Source: Dehalobacter sp. 12DCB1
Lineage (GTDB): Bacteria > Bacillota > Desulfitobacteriia > Desulfitobacteriales > Syntrophobotulaceae
Assembly: GCF_004343605.1 (NCBI RefSeq)
Contig: NZ_POSF01000020.1
Location: 59,451-123,450 of the forward strand
Length of the DNA stretch: 64,000 nucleotides
Reading direction: 5' to 3'
In this document: one piece after another, positions 9,425 to 17,896 of the stretch
Layout of the letters: every line of letters begins with the position of its first letter
Position numbering within the stretch: the stretch's first letter is position 1
Program-made: the position numbers and the translations under genes
The notes under the pieces: model-generated
Told to the model about the DNA's origin: nothing
Database searches by the model: none
Seen by the model: only the letters and a program-made list of their open reading frames with translations

Positions 9425-9700
9425 TTATTCAAAATTCCTTAATGCATCCAACCGTTTATTCCTAAAATAAAGCCCTGTATCAACTGCGATCAGGCAAAAA
9501 TTCAGGATATATAGTATAATGACATAATCGAACGAATAAATCATCTTGTGCAGGATGCCGGATAAATAGCCGATAAGCAATACAACCAGGAAAAAAAGGC
9601 TTTTTCCTTTCGCAGTTCTGGCTTTGTAGGACGAGTAGATCGAAAAAGGCCAGGCAGAACCAAAACATAACAGCATAATCGTTTCAAAGATACTCAACAC
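9425..9700 (-). CDS. Small three-helix membrane protein
   Basis: This protein of about 91 residues has three hydrophobic segments, near residues 2-20, 35-53 and 58-77, and a charged C-terminus (FRNKRLDALRNFE). A segment WPFSIYSSYKARTAKGKS followed by FFLVVLL is reminiscent of PQ-loop/SWEET repeats, but I cannot assign the family with confidence. The AAAGGA site sits directly before the first ATG at 9706, so the GTG at 9700 or TTG at 9697 is better spaced. Its function is unknown. Confidence 0.6.
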   Translation of the reverse strand: MLSIFETIMLLCFGSAWPFSIYSSYKARTAKGKSLFFLVVLLIGYLSGILHKMIYSFDYVIILYILNFCLIAVDTGLYFRNKRLDALRNFE

Positions 9701-9775
9701 AATCATTCCTTTAATTCTATTATGATAATTTTTGTTATCATTATTACAGCAGATTTTTCTGCGAGGGAGTCTCTA

Positions 9776-11206
9776 ATGATCATAAACAATATCCAGAGTA
9801 TTGGCAAGATTTCTTCTTCAATAGATTTTACACAATTGAAAACCGGCCAGCTTCTTCCAGTGGAAATTATCAGTAGAAATGGAAATCAGGAAGGACTCAT
9901 CTCCATTGCCGGGCAAAAAATTAAAGCCCAGCTGGAACCGCAGTTTATGGAAGGTGAAAGATTTCTGGCGGTCGTCAAAGAGGTCAATACGGAAGGCGTT
10001 GTTTTGAGCCGGGTTAGCCAGAGTACCGGCCAGCTGAGCAGTTTGTCTGCGGAGCAGCTGTCTTCAATGATCAGCAAAGGATTTGGTCTTTCAGCCGAAG
10101 AAGCGGACTTTCTAGTCAACAACATGGTCAATCAGAACACGGCAACAGGCAGCAAGAGTGCTCCACCTGAAATATTATACCAGGCTGCTGATAAGCTATG
10201 GATGATTTTGAGGGAAGGAAAAAACCAGAGTAAACTATTGAGCAAGATAGCTTCCAGGACAGCGCCGCAGGAGACAAATACCGGCGCAGGACAGGCATCC
10301 AGCCAGGTAGCCGGACAGGCGCTTCGATTAACCCTGGAGCAGATCACAACGATTCTAAACAGGGGGATCAACCTGACCCCTGAGATCTCTGTGGTTCTGG
10401 CAAAATATCTGAATCAGCAAAACAGCAGTGTTCTTAAAACGATGCTATCGGATCAGAATTCTGCAAACCAGAGCTCAACAAATCAAAGTTCAACGAGTCA
10501 AAGTTCAATAGACCAGAAATCCCCACTCAACACGCTTGCAGACCAGCTTTGGAAAATCATCCCGAAGTGGGAGGACACCAACGGTGAGCAGTTTGAAAAC
10601 ATCCTGCATTATTTCAAAAGCCTCGGGCTCGAGCACGAGAATCAGCTGCTGCTCAAATTAAAGAATAACGCCGGTTGGGAAGCAGAACAAACTGAAAATG
10701 TAAAAACAATGCTCTTAAACGCGCTGGCAGAAGATTCTGTCTCTCCAGAAAAAAGCGCACTGAAGAGTTTTCTGGATGAGATTAGCGGACAGCAAATCTG
10801 GATCCAGACCGGGAATAAAGAAAATACCGCCTATTTGCTTATGCATATCCCGCTGCAGAATAACAATGAGCTATATAATTGTTCGCTTGCAGTGGAGAGT
10901 TCTCGTAAAGGCCATAAAATGGATATTGAACACTGCCATCTCGCGCTGCAGGTCGAGACGGAACACCTTGACCTGCTCGGAGCCGACCTTACGCTTTACG
11001 ACAACAAACTCCATATCTGCCTCTTAAACGATCATCCCGAGGAGCTGAATTCGCTGATTGAAGATCTCTATGATCAAATCAAGCAGAACTTCGCGGATAT
11101 TGGCTTATCTTTAGAAAAGCTATCGTTAAAGACCTACGATGAATTTCCCCAGTTTGTGCATTTTCTAACTGGAAAAAACTTTTCAGGGGTGGATATCAAA
11201 GGATGA
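9776..11206 (+). CDS. YlqG/FliK-like protein of unknown function
   Basis: This 476-residue soluble protein has a beta-rich N-terminal part (GQLLPVEIISRNGNQEGLISIAG). A low-complexity Ser/Gln/Asn linker lies near residues 225-245, and an alpha/beta C-terminal domain of about 130 residues resembles the hook-length control (FliK C) fold. It overlaps by 4 bases an FlhB C-terminal homologue, the same pairing as ylqG-ylqH of Bacillus subtilis. The start at 9776 has GAGGGAG 7 bases upstream. A role in flagellar export or in an export-like process is inferred from the pairing only. Confidence 0.7.
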   Translation: MIINNIQSIGKISSSIDFTQLKTGQLLPVEIISRNGNQEGLISIAGQKIKAQLEPQFMEGERFLAVVKEVNTEGVVLSRVSQSTGQLSSLSAEQLSSMISKGFGLSAEEADFLVNNMVNQNTATGSKSAPPEILYQAADKLWMILREGKNQSKLLSKIASRTAPQETNTGAGQASSQVAGQALRLTLEQITTILNRGINLTPEISVVLAKYLNQQNSSVLKTMLSDQNSANQSSTNQSSTSQSSIDQKSPLNTLADQLWKIIPKWEDTNGEQFENILHYFKSLGLEHENQLLLKLKNNAGWEAEQTENVKTMLLNALAEDSVSPEKSALKSFLDEISGQQIWIQTGNKENTAYLLMHIPLQNNNELYNCSLAVESSRKGHKMDIEHCHLALQVETEHLDLLGADLTLYDNKLHICLLNDHPEELNSLIEDLYDQIKQNFADIGLSLEKLSLKTYDEFPQFVHFLTGKNFSGVDIKG

Positions 11207-11502
11207 AAAGGGAAAGTCCAAATAATAAAAAAAATATTAAAAAAGCCGCTGCCCTGGCCTATGATCATGTTGGTGCTCCGAGGATTGTCGCCAAAGGGGA
11301 AGGGCATATGGCCAAAAAAATAATTGAATTGGCCGAAGAGCAGGGCATTCCGGTCCAAAATGACGACACCCTTGTAGAAGCCTTAATGCAGGTAGAGCTG
11401 TCCAAAGAAATACCGCCCGAACTCTATCAGGCGGTTGCCGAAGTACTAGCTTTTATTTATCGCTTGGATAAAATGAAGGGGACGAAGAAGGATACGCCTT
11501 AA
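11203..11502 (+). CDS. FlhB C-terminal domain homologue (YlqH/FlhX-like)
   Basis: This 99-residue stand-alone protein corresponds to the cytoplasmic C-terminal domain of the flagellar export switch protein FlhB. It shows APRIVAKGEGHMAKKIIELA, then GIPVQNDDTLVEAL and IPPELYQAVAEVLAFIY. The self-cleaving NPTH motif of true FlhB and the membrane domain are absent, as in the short YlqH proteins. It is translationally coupled to the preceding YlqG-like gene and meets the next gene tail to tail with overlapping stop codons. Confidence 0.85.
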   Translation: MKRESPNNKKNIKKAAALAYDHVGAPRIVAKGEGHMAKKIIELAEEQGIPVQNDDTLVEALMQVELSKEIPPELYQAVAEVLAFIYRLDKMKGTKKDTP

Positions 11503-11813
11503 ACTGATTTTGGCTTAGTCCTCTTATTTAAATTCTTTTGGGCAAATATTTCGGCTACTCGTTCATTGCTGCCCAGGACGAGTCCATGCAAACGCCACTC
11601 GCGGAAAGTATGCCAGAATTTTTCTTCAGAGATACTGACCGTATACTCTTCGGATTCCTCGTCATGCGGCCAAAAAACATCAATCCAGAGCTTCCCTTTA
11701 TTCGTCAAAAATAAAATATAATGATGCAGTTCCGTATTAGCTGAGGCGAGATCCCTGATCAAGATGTGAGAGCGGCCGCCGGGGAAATCCGTTTGCAAAT
11801 AGATTGGCTTCAT
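11499..11813 (-). CDS. Conserved hypothetical protein, 104 residues
   Basis: I do not recognise this small soluble protein. It has no membrane segment, starts MKPIYLQTDFPGGRSHIL, is rich in aromatic residues in the middle (LWIDVFWPHDEE) and ends in a basic tail. The start at 11813 has AGGAGG at proper distance; a longer frame to 11855 has none. Its 3' end overlaps that of the converging FlhB-like gene by 4 bases. Confidence 0.65.
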   Translation of the reverse strand: MKPIYLQTDFPGGRSHILIRDLASANTELHHYILFLTNKGKLWIDVFWPHDEESEEYTVSISEEKFWHTFREWRLHGLVLGSNERVAEIFAQKNLNKRTKPKSV

Positions 11814-11953
11814 CCTTTTCCTCCTGTAATTCGTATGATTTGATTGATTTGGCACTATACAGTTTTCTTCATGATCTTCTCAGTATTTAGTTTATTAGGA
11901 ATGTTACGATTTATGGTTAAGTAAATTATTTTTTTTGAAGGGAGCTCGGCTGA

Positions 11954-14662
11954 TTGAATCAGGCTTGTGTCATCCTATCTCTAATACGTCCTGGTACTCC
12001 CTCAGAACGTGGGTACCTGGTGGCTCTGCGCTTGGGAAAAGGGGCACTCCCCAAATATCTGATGTTTTCGTTCCAGGGCGAAGGTGAAGACCCAAGCAGG
12101 ATGGAGCGGTATAAAAAAAGTCTTGAAGATTTTACCCATGATACCCTTATATTTGTTTATGAGCAGAAGAAAATCCTGCCTGATTTAATAAAATATTTTG
12201 ATATTAATCTAAACCAGAACGTGATTGAGGTTCAGGAACTTGCCGCAGTTTTTTTCCCAATAGTCAGCCAGCAAAGTTTAGAGGAGATAACCGATAAACT
12301 TAAGATAAAGAAACACCGCAGGTTTTTTTCACCGGTCCAAAAAGAGGTTCGACTGACCCGAGACCTGCTTCTGCAGTGCTGGAAAAAAGGATTGAAGACG
12401 GATCTGGGTTTCTTGAGCAAGTTGGAAGAATATACAAAAGGTCTTTCCTGTCAGCCTGTGCTAACCCAATTAAAAAAGGAAATCGTACGGACGTATCCGG
12501 ACAGGCCCATCCGTATTGCACCCTATCAGGGAGAGTCGGTACAAAATCTTTTTAGCCCCGGTCCGGACGATTTCGCTGAAATTCCTGATTCGCCGGCTTG
12601 GGCTGTGGAGTGTTTCGGTCAGGACGGCTTACTCGCCAGCATGATTCCAGGGTTTGAAAACAGAGAGATTCAAACCGTGATGGCCGCTGAGATCCTAAAA
12701 GGGTTTACCGAAGCGACAGATGTTGTGATTGAAGCTGGTACAGGAACAGGGAAAACGCTTGCCTATCTGATTCCGGCACTCTGGTGGTCCAAAAGGCATC
12801 AGCAGAAGGTGATTGTTGCAACCCACACCATCACTTTGCAGGAGCAGCTCTTCAGCAAAGACCTTCCGCTGTTGCAGAGATTCCTGCCTTTTCCATTTAA
12901 AACAGCGCTGCTTAAGGGTAAGAGCAATTATTTGTGTCTGAAATGCCTATATCAGGAATCGCTGTTTACTGATTATCTAACCCAGGATGAACAACTCCGG
13001 CAGGCCGCATTTTTTTCTTGGGCTTCTGAAACGAAAACTGGGGATTTTGGAGAACTGCCGAATAATCAAAGTTTCGTTCCAATTTACCGAAAATTTGCTG
13101 CGGATAATCCGGCCTGTCAACCCGGAGAGTGTTCTTTTACTTCGCGTTGTTACCTTTATAACGCCAGGAAGAGAGCAGAGGCTGCTGATGTTCTTGTGAT
13201 TAATCACTCCTTGCTTCTTGCCGACATCAAAACGAATCATAAGATTTTACCGGAATATAGTAATCTTATCATCGATGAGGCGCATAATATTTACCAGACT
13301 GCGCTCAAACAACTTGGATTTGAGATTTGCCTAGAACAGATGATCAGGTTGACGGATAGTATCTATGGCGGGAAAGGAAATCTATTCGCTTATCTGAAAA
13401 AGAATTATATTGTTTGGGCAGAGGTCTTTCCTGCCTTCAACTGGACCTATTTCAAAAGCAATCTTGAAGAGATTCCGGATCGCTGCGGGGCGGCTGCGGA
13501 TCAGGCCCGGGAACTTTTCAGCATGCTGCAAAGCGTTCTTGGCCGGCAGTTCAGTCTTCGCTTAGATCCTGAAAAGGTCAGCGAAGATATCTTACAGATG
13601 ATCCTGTTGGCCTCGGAAAATCTGATCATCAGGTTTAAAGGCTTAGTGGAGGTGCTGGATCGAATTAATTCCTTTTTGGCTCTTGAAAGTGAACAGCTGG
13701 AAGAAACCAGATATGAGATTAGCAGAATAAAAAATGAACTTGCCCTAATCGTTGACGGATTAGGTAAAATCATCAGCAAAAGTGAAGTGGATCGCGTAAC
13801 CTATCTCGAGAAAAGCAATACAGTCTATTTAAAAAACACGCTAATCAATGTAGCTCCGCTTTTAAATAAAAAAATATTCAGTAAGAATAATTGTACGGTT
13901 TTAACTTCTGCCACCTTAAGTGTCGGTGAGGATTTTACGTATTTGACCAGGGATATCGGCGTAGAGGACTATATCAGCCTGAAGCTGGATTCACCGTTTG
14001 ATTATGAAAAACAAATGGTTTTCTGTGTTGTCAATAACTTATCTGTAAATCTACCTGAGGATAGCCTTGCAGAAAAGACAGCTTCATTTATTGGGAAAAT
14101 TGCCGAAGAGCTGGAGGGAGGTACACTGGTATTATTTACTTCCCACCGATATTTGCAGCGGGTATACCACTTGTTAGAGAATGAAGAATGCTGCCGGCAC
14201 CTGAATGTGCTGGCCCAGGGGATTGACGGCACCAGGGAAGAACTTTTACAGAAGTTTATGCAGAACAGCAGTAGTGTCCTGCTTGGAACGAATAGCTTTT
14301 GGGAAGGCATCGATCTTCCCGGGGACATGCTGCGTTGTGTAATCATGGTCAGACTTCCGTTTTGGCCGCCGGATACGCCTATTCTGGAAGCAAAGGCCCG
14401 CCTATTGGAAAGTCAGGGATTTGATCCGTTTTATGCGTTAAATTTGCCTGAAGCAATTATTCGCTTCAAGCAGGGTTTTGGACGTTTAATCCGAACGAGA
14501 GAGGATAAAGGCGTTGTGATTGTTTTAGATGACCGGATTATCAAAAAAAGGTATGGTCGATATTTTCTGCAGGCGCTGCCGATTACTTCTTTTTATCAGG
14601 GAAGTTCGGAGCATGTCCTCCAAAAGATTTATCGGTCCAGATACCCCAAAACGGGCAAATGA
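11954..14662 (+). CDS. dinG: DinG/XPD-family ATP-dependent helicase
   Basis: This 902-residue superfamily 2 helicase carries motif I VIEAGTGTGKTLAYLIPA near residue 258, the DEAH box IIDEAHNIY near 437, and C-terminal motifs LGTNSFWEGIDLPG and IRFKQGFGRLIRT. Cysteines in YLCLKCLYQ and CQPGECSFTSRCY lie where DinG/XPD proteins hold their [4Fe-4S] cluster. It should unwind DNA 5' to 3' and act on replication or repair intermediates. The first 230 or so residues resemble neither the DEDD exonuclease of Bacillus DinG nor anything else I recognise. It starts at TTG (AAGGGAG 9 bases upstream) and ends at a clear terminator. Confidence 0.9.
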   Translation: MNQACVILSLIRPGTPSERGYLVALRLGKGALPKYLMFSFQGEGEDPSRMERYKKSLEDFTHDTLIFVYEQKKILPDLIKYFDINLNQNVIEVQELAAVFFPIVSQQSLEEITDKLKIKKHRRFFSPVQKEVRLTRDLLLQCWKKGLKTDLGFLSKLEEYTKGLSCQPVLTQLKKEIVRTYPDRPIRIAPYQGESVQNLFSPGPDDFAEIPDSPAWAVECFGQDGLLASMIPGFENREIQTVMAAEILKGFTEATDVVIEAGTGTGKTLAYLIPALWWSKRHQQKVIVATHTITLQEQLFSKDLPLLQRFLPFPFKTALLKGKSNYLCLKCLYQESLFTDYLTQDEQLRQAAFFSWASETKTGDFGELPNNQSFVPIYRKFAADNPACQPGECSFTSRCYLYNARKRAEAADVLVINHSLLLADIKTNHKILPEYSNLIIDEAHNIYQTALKQLGFEICLEQMIRLTDSIYGGKGNLFAYLKKNYIVWAEVFPAFNWTYFKSNLEEIPDRCGAAADQARELFSMLQSVLGRQFSLRLDPEKVSEDILQMILLASENLIIRFKGLVEVLDRINSFLALESEQLEETRYEISRIKNELALIVDGLGKIISKSEVDRVTYLEKSNTVYLKNTLINVAPLLNKKIFSKNNCTVLTSATLSVGEDFTYLTRDIGVEDYISLKLDSPFDYEKQMVFCVVNNLSVNLPEDSLAEKTASFIGKIAEELEGGTLVLFTSHRYLQRVYHLLENEECCRHLNVLAQGIDGTREELLQKFMQNSSSVLLGTNSFWEGIDLPGDMLRCVIMVRLPFWPPDTPILEAKARLLESQGFDPFYALNLPEAIIRFKQGFGRLIRTREDKGVVIVLDDRIIKKRYGRYFLQALPITSFYQGSSEHVLQKIYRSRYPKTGK

Positions 14663-14709
14663 AAGGGGTAAGGCCCTTAATATTCAAGAACTGATTTCAC
14701 CCCTCATCT

Positions 14710-14745
14710 AACCTGTGCATATAGTAAGGCACAGGTTATTTTTTT
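14710..14745 (+). terminator. Intrinsic terminator after dinG
   Basis: The stem AACCTGTGC (14710-14718) pairs with GCACAGGTT (14729-14737) and is followed by ATTTTTTT. It lies 48 bases after the dinG stop and only 14 bases before the next start codon, so the next gene either relies on read-through or has a promoter not visible here. Confidence 0.85.
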
Positions 14746-14759
14746 GAGGAGGAATGGAA

Positions 14760-15107
14760 ATGGTTCAGCCGGTAGATTGGTCCAATGTTGGCGTTAGGAT
14801 CGTCCAGGGATTTTATACGACTATTGATGCTGTACGGCAGCTCGATACACAGGAAGCTGCACTCGTCATGAAGCTGTTGGGAAAATCCTGTACGAAGATG
14901 ATGAAAGACGGTGTCGGACATCAATTTGGGATTGCCATGATTGAAACAAGTGAAAAATTAGCGCTCACAGATAAACTGACCTTTGAAGATGTTTTAAAAA
15001 TGCTGACGGCAATCGTAGGAAAACTTTATTTCACGGCAAAAACTGCGGAGGAAATCGAACTAGTCAAACAGCTTGAAGATGCTGTTAAAAATTACCATGT
15101 TGTATAA
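14760..15107 (+). CDS. Conserved hypothetical protein, 115 residues
   Basis: I do not recognise this mostly helical, soluble protein. The centre has two Gly-containing turns (LLGKSCTKMMKDGVGHQFG), and the C-terminal third is acidic (TAKTAEEIELVKQLEDAV). The start is the ATG at 14760, 7 bases after AGGAGG; the ATG at 14754 is too close. It lies between dinG and the spoVM-like micro-gene, so a sporulation link is possible but only positional. Confidence 0.65.
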   Translation: MVQPVDWSNVGVRIVQGFYTTIDAVRQLDTQEAALVMKLLGKSCTKMMKDGVGHQFGIAMIETSEKLALTDKLTFEDVLKMLTAIVGKLYFTAKTAEEIELVKQLEDAVKNYHVV

Positions 15108-15166
15108 AATCAAGCTGCTGCATAAATTATTCTCAAGATAGCAGTGCTGGAAGGAGGAATAATTCC

Positions 15167-15235
15167 ATGAAAATGTACTACATCAAACTGCCTCAGTCCG
15201 TACTTAATCTTCTGAAAAAAATCTTCAATAAATAA
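15167..15235 (+). CDS. spoVM: SpoVM-like amphipathic sporulation peptide, 22 residues
   Basis: An ATG with a strong AAGGAGG 9 bases upstream opens a 22-codon frame ending in TAA. The N-terminus MKMYYIKLP aligns with MKFYTIKLP of Bacillus subtilis SpoVM, including the proline at position 9 that is needed for curvature sensing. The remainder is a basic amphipathic helix (LLKKIFNK). SpoVM marks the convex forespore membrane and recruits SpoIVA for spore coat assembly. The Bacillus protein has 26 residues, so this one is slightly short. The assignment rests on a short alignment plus the strong translation signal. Confidence 0.78.
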   Translation: MKMYYIKLPQSVLNLLKKIFNK

Positions 15236-15301
15236 TTGCCCTGGTGTCATGAATTTCCAATTTCCCTCCTATATTATAGTAAAAGGTCTAGGAGGGAAAT
15301 T

Positions 15302-15721
15302 ATGTTATTGAACCGGCATTTTTTCATACTTGTCTGCAGTATTTTTTTTATTGGCATCATAGTCTGGTGGCAGAATCCGGATACTGCAGTTTCTGCAATG
15401 GCCAATGGGCAAAGTTATGCAAATCCAAATGCAGTGATTGAAGAATATTGGGAAAAGCTTGATTACAGGCAATTTGATCTTGCTTCGGCCCTGGCATCCG
15501 GACAGGCCGAAGCTACAAATAGCATACTGCAGCAGATGTTTCGGGATAATCCATTTTTAAGTGTTCAAAATGTGGAGATTCAAAACACTTCTGCGCAAAA
15601 TAGTTATTTTGTCGAAATTACGACGGGGTCATCCATTGATCAAAGAAAAGTACTGGCTTACCAGATTACAGTGGAGCAACAGGACAATGGTCTGAAAATC
15701 GTAGAGATGAGTCTCAAATAG
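15302..15721 (+). CDS. Small exported or membrane-anchored protein
   Basis: This 139-residue protein has an N-terminal hydrophobic segment (FFILVCSIFFIGIIVWW) that is a signal peptide or single anchor. About 115 extracytoplasmic residues follow with a pattern (EEYWEKLDYRQFDLASAL) loosely like NTF2-fold domains. No lipobox is convincing. The start at 15302 has TAGGAGGGAAAT before it. It lies just downstream of spoVM. I do not know its function. Confidence 0.68.
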   Translation: MLLNRHFFILVCSIFFIGIIVWWQNPDTAVSAMANGQSYANPNAVIEEYWEKLDYRQFDLASALASGQAEATNSILQQMFRDNPFLSVQNVEIQNTSAQNSYFVEITTGSSIDQRKVLAYQITVEQQDNGLKIVEMSLK

Positions 15722-15795
15722 AAAATCTGCATAGCTTTAGTCATCTCGGGAACAATACAATCGACGATTGACAAAAATAGTTTGGGGTGAACTTC

Positions 15796-15984
15796 ATGAT
15801 TGCCTATGTAGAAAAAGAAGCCTGTATCGGATGCGGAGCATGTCCTGCAATCTGCCCGGACATATTTGAAATGGATGATGACGGATTGGCTGTAACGCGT
15901 CAGGAACAGGTTCCGGAGACGCTTGAAGAATCAGCGCAGGAAGCAGCCGACGGTTGTCCGACGGAAGCAATTATCATCAGCTGA
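15796..15984 (+). CDS. [4Fe-4S] ferredoxin, single cluster
   Basis: This 62-residue acidic ferredoxin has the motif CIGCGACPAICPDIFEM near residue 9 and a distant fourth cysteine in DGCPTEAII. That gives one [4Fe-4S] cluster, as in the Bacillus/Desulfovibrio single-cluster type. It is a low-potential electron carrier; in a cell with Ech hydrogenase it is one possible partner (inference). I chose the ATG at 15796, 6 bases after GGGGTG; an in-frame GTG at 15787 lies within that site. Confidence 0.93.
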   Translation: MIAYVEKEACIGCGACPAICPDIFEMDDDGLAVTRQEQVPETLEESAQEAADGCPTEAIIIS

Positions 15985-16194
15985 TACATACAGATACAGT
16001 AACTCGTCAGAACAAGACAAAACTTTGATATTTACACAGAAATTCTCTTGAAGTTCGGGACAATATGTAGGACAAAAAATAAATTGGCTTATTTTAACGA
16101 AAAAAAAATAACCCTTAAACAGCGTTTCCTACAGATGGGACAAGGGCTTTACAATGAATGCCAAAATTAGAAAGTGTTCCTTATTTTTTAAGAA

Positions 16195-16201
16195 TTCGAC
16201 A
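16195..16201 (-). promoter_or_regulatory. 0A box upstream of spo0A
   Basis: TTCGACA is the complement of TGTCGAA, a perfect match to the Spo0A recognition heptamer TGNCGAA, 74 bases before the spo0A start. Feedback by Spo0A on its own gene is known in Bacillus. A 7-base match occurs several times by chance in 64 kb (others lie inside genes here), so only its position argues for function. The surrounding 290-base gap (15985-16274) shows no clear sigma-H promoter. Confidence 0.45.
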
Positions 16202-16274
16202 TCTCCGCTGATTTATAATGATACTACCGGAAAAAGGAACCGGGAAAAATATGATAAAGCGGGGAAATGTAGAG

Positions 16275-17069
16275 ATGTCAAAAAAGGTAAAGATTATTGT
16301 AGCCGAGGATAATCGAAATCTATGTCAGATCCTTCAGGATTATATTTCAAAGGATGATAGCTTTGAGCTCGCTGGCGTAGCCTACAATGGACTTGAAGCT
16401 TGGGATTTGATTCAAAAGCATGACCCGGATCTCGTCATTATGGATCTTGTGATGCCCAATCTCGATGGTTTGGAAGTCCTGGAAAGAATCAATGCCAGAA
16501 CATCTGTCAGGAAACCCAAAGTCATATTATTAACGGCCTTCGGGCATGAAACATTGACGCATCAGGCCATGGTCATGGGAGTTGATTATTTTATCCTGAA
16601 ACCATTTGACCTAGAAATTTTGGGGAAACGCATCAGGACGCTGACGCAGGACCTTGAAGTAACGAATCCCCCGATGCTTCAGACGTGTTCTTCGGTGGCG
16701 TCAGTCGGAAGAGGGGTCAATATCAACGTAGAAGTAACGACAATGATGCACCAGCTGGGCATTCCGGCTCATGTCAAAGGATATCAGTACATCAGAGATG
16801 CAATACTCATGGTAATCGAAGATGTTTCTTTACTCGGGGCTGTAACCAAAGAACTGTACCCGGCAATTGCTAAGAAATACAATACTGCTCCCAGCAGGGT
16901 GGAAAGAGGTATCAGACATGCTATTGAGCTAGCCTGGGAACGCGGACATATGGAAACACTGAAGAGGATCTTCGGATATTCGATGAACATAGAACGTCAG
17001 AAGCCTACCAATTCTGAATTTATTGCACTGCTCGCCGATAAGCTTCGGGTGATGAGTAAGGTTGGATAA
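16275..17069 (+). CDS. spo0A: Sporulation master regulator Spo0A
   Basis: This 264-residue response regulator has an N-terminal receiver domain (KIIVAEDNRNLCQIL, phospho-acceptor Asp in LVIMDLVMPNLDG, conserved Lys in ILKPFD). A linker follows, then the sigma-interacting DNA-binding domain (HQLGIPAHVKGYQYIRDAI; PSRVERGIRHAIELAW), which binds 0A boxes. Phosphorylated Spo0A switches the cell into sporulation. I chose the start by homology at 16275; in-frame ATGs at 16218 and 16251 would add residues not found in the family. Typical kinases or spo0B are not in the window. Confidence 0.97.
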   Translation: MSKKVKIIVAEDNRNLCQILQDYISKDDSFELAGVAYNGLEAWDLIQKHDPDLVIMDLVMPNLDGLEVLERINARTSVRKPKVILLTAFGHETLTHQAMVMGVDYFILKPFDLEILGKRIRTLTQDLEVTNPPMLQTCSSVASVGRGVNINVEVTTMMHQLGIPAHVKGYQYIRDAILMVIEDVSLLGAVTKELYPAIAKKYNTAPSRVERGIRHAIELAWERGHMETLKRIFGYSMNIERQKPTNSEFIALLADKLRVMSKVG

Positions 17070-17090
17070 ATGAACGAACAGTTAGTGTAT

Positions 17091-17123
17091 AAAGATGTCT
17101 CAGAGAGGAGGCATCTTTTTATT
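17091..17123 (+). terminator. Intrinsic terminator after spo0A
   Basis: AAAGATG (17091-17097) pairs with CATCTTT (17112-17118), with a partly paired CTC/GAG inside, followed by TTTATTT. It separates spo0A from tmk. Confidence 0.8.
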
Positions 17124-17167
17124 TGCGCTAAAATCGATTACAATAAATCCTGAAGGAGTTGAAGATC

Positions 17168-17788
17168 ATGCAGGCAAAGGGAAAGTTCATTGTGCTCGAA
17201 GGCATCGATGGATCAGGTAAAGGAACGCAGATTGAGCGTCTTAAGGTATATCTTGAAACCGTGTGCGGAGTAAAAACCATTCTGACCAGAGAACCAAGCC
17301 AGGGTCCGCTCGGAACAACGATCCGTCAGGTACTTTCAGGCCGGATCAATGGTGTGGGTGACAACTGTCTGGCGTTGCTGTTTGCTGCCGACCGGCTTGA
17401 TCATAACAACAATCTGGTCATTCCTGCTCTGGAGCAGGGAAATTATGTGATCTGTGACAGATATCTATGGTCTTCGTTTGCGTATCAGGGGATGAAAAAT
17501 GATGAGTCCTGGATTGGGGAAATTAATCAATATGCGGTGAAACCAGACCTTACACTATTTATAAAAGTAAGCCCGGAAACATCGCTCAAGAGAATAGCGG
17601 CAGGAAGATTCCAGACTGAAATATTTGAAAACAGCGAGACGCTGCGGCACGTTGCAGATAATTACCAAAAGCTGTACAAACAGTGGCAAAAAAATGGGGA
17701 ACCGGTTGTGGAAATCAATGGGGAAAAGGAGCCGGAGCTGGTTCAGAAAGACATCATTGCGGCTTTCCAATTATATTTCCCGGAGTAA
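17168..17788 (+). CDS. tmk: Thymidylate kinase
   Basis: This 206-residue enzyme phosphorylates dTMP to dTDP with ATP. It shows the P-loop FIVLEGIDGSGKGTQ, the TREP loop (ILTREPSQGPLG), the DRYLWSSFAYQG motif and a lid region. The start is the ATG at 17168, with AAGGAG 9 bases upstream; a TTG at 17159 abuts the site. In many Firmicutes tmk lies with holB; here it stands alone between spo0A and a converging gene. Confidence 0.95.
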   Translation: MQAKGKFIVLEGIDGSGKGTQIERLKVYLETVCGVKTILTREPSQGPLGTTIRQVLSGRINGVGDNCLALLFAADRLDHNNNLVIPALEQGNYVICDRYLWSSFAYQGMKNDESWIGEINQYAVKPDLTLFIKVSPETSLKRIAAGRFQTEIFENSETLRHVADNYQKLYKQWQKNGEPVVEINGEKEPELVQKDIIAAFQLYFPE

Positions 17789-17826
17789 GTGTTATTAATT
17801 TTTGAAAAGGACACAAAATATAAGGA

Positions 17827-17851
17827 ATGCCAGTCTGTTTGAGGCTGGCAT
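17827..17851. terminator. Hairpin between converging tmk and the DUF3231 gene
   Basis: ATGCCAG (17827-17833) pairs with CTGGCAT (17845-17851) around an 11-base loop, without a clean T tract. It sits between two genes that face each other and may end transcription from either side. Confidence 0.5.
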
Positions 17852-17896
17852 ATTAAATGTATATAGAATACTGAAAAATGAATTTTACGTTGCGTG

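Noticed and set aside
15608..15620. Further TGTCGAA 0A-like heptamers (also near 53206 and 59072)
   Set aside because: They lie inside coding sequence and are expected by chance for a 7-base motif.
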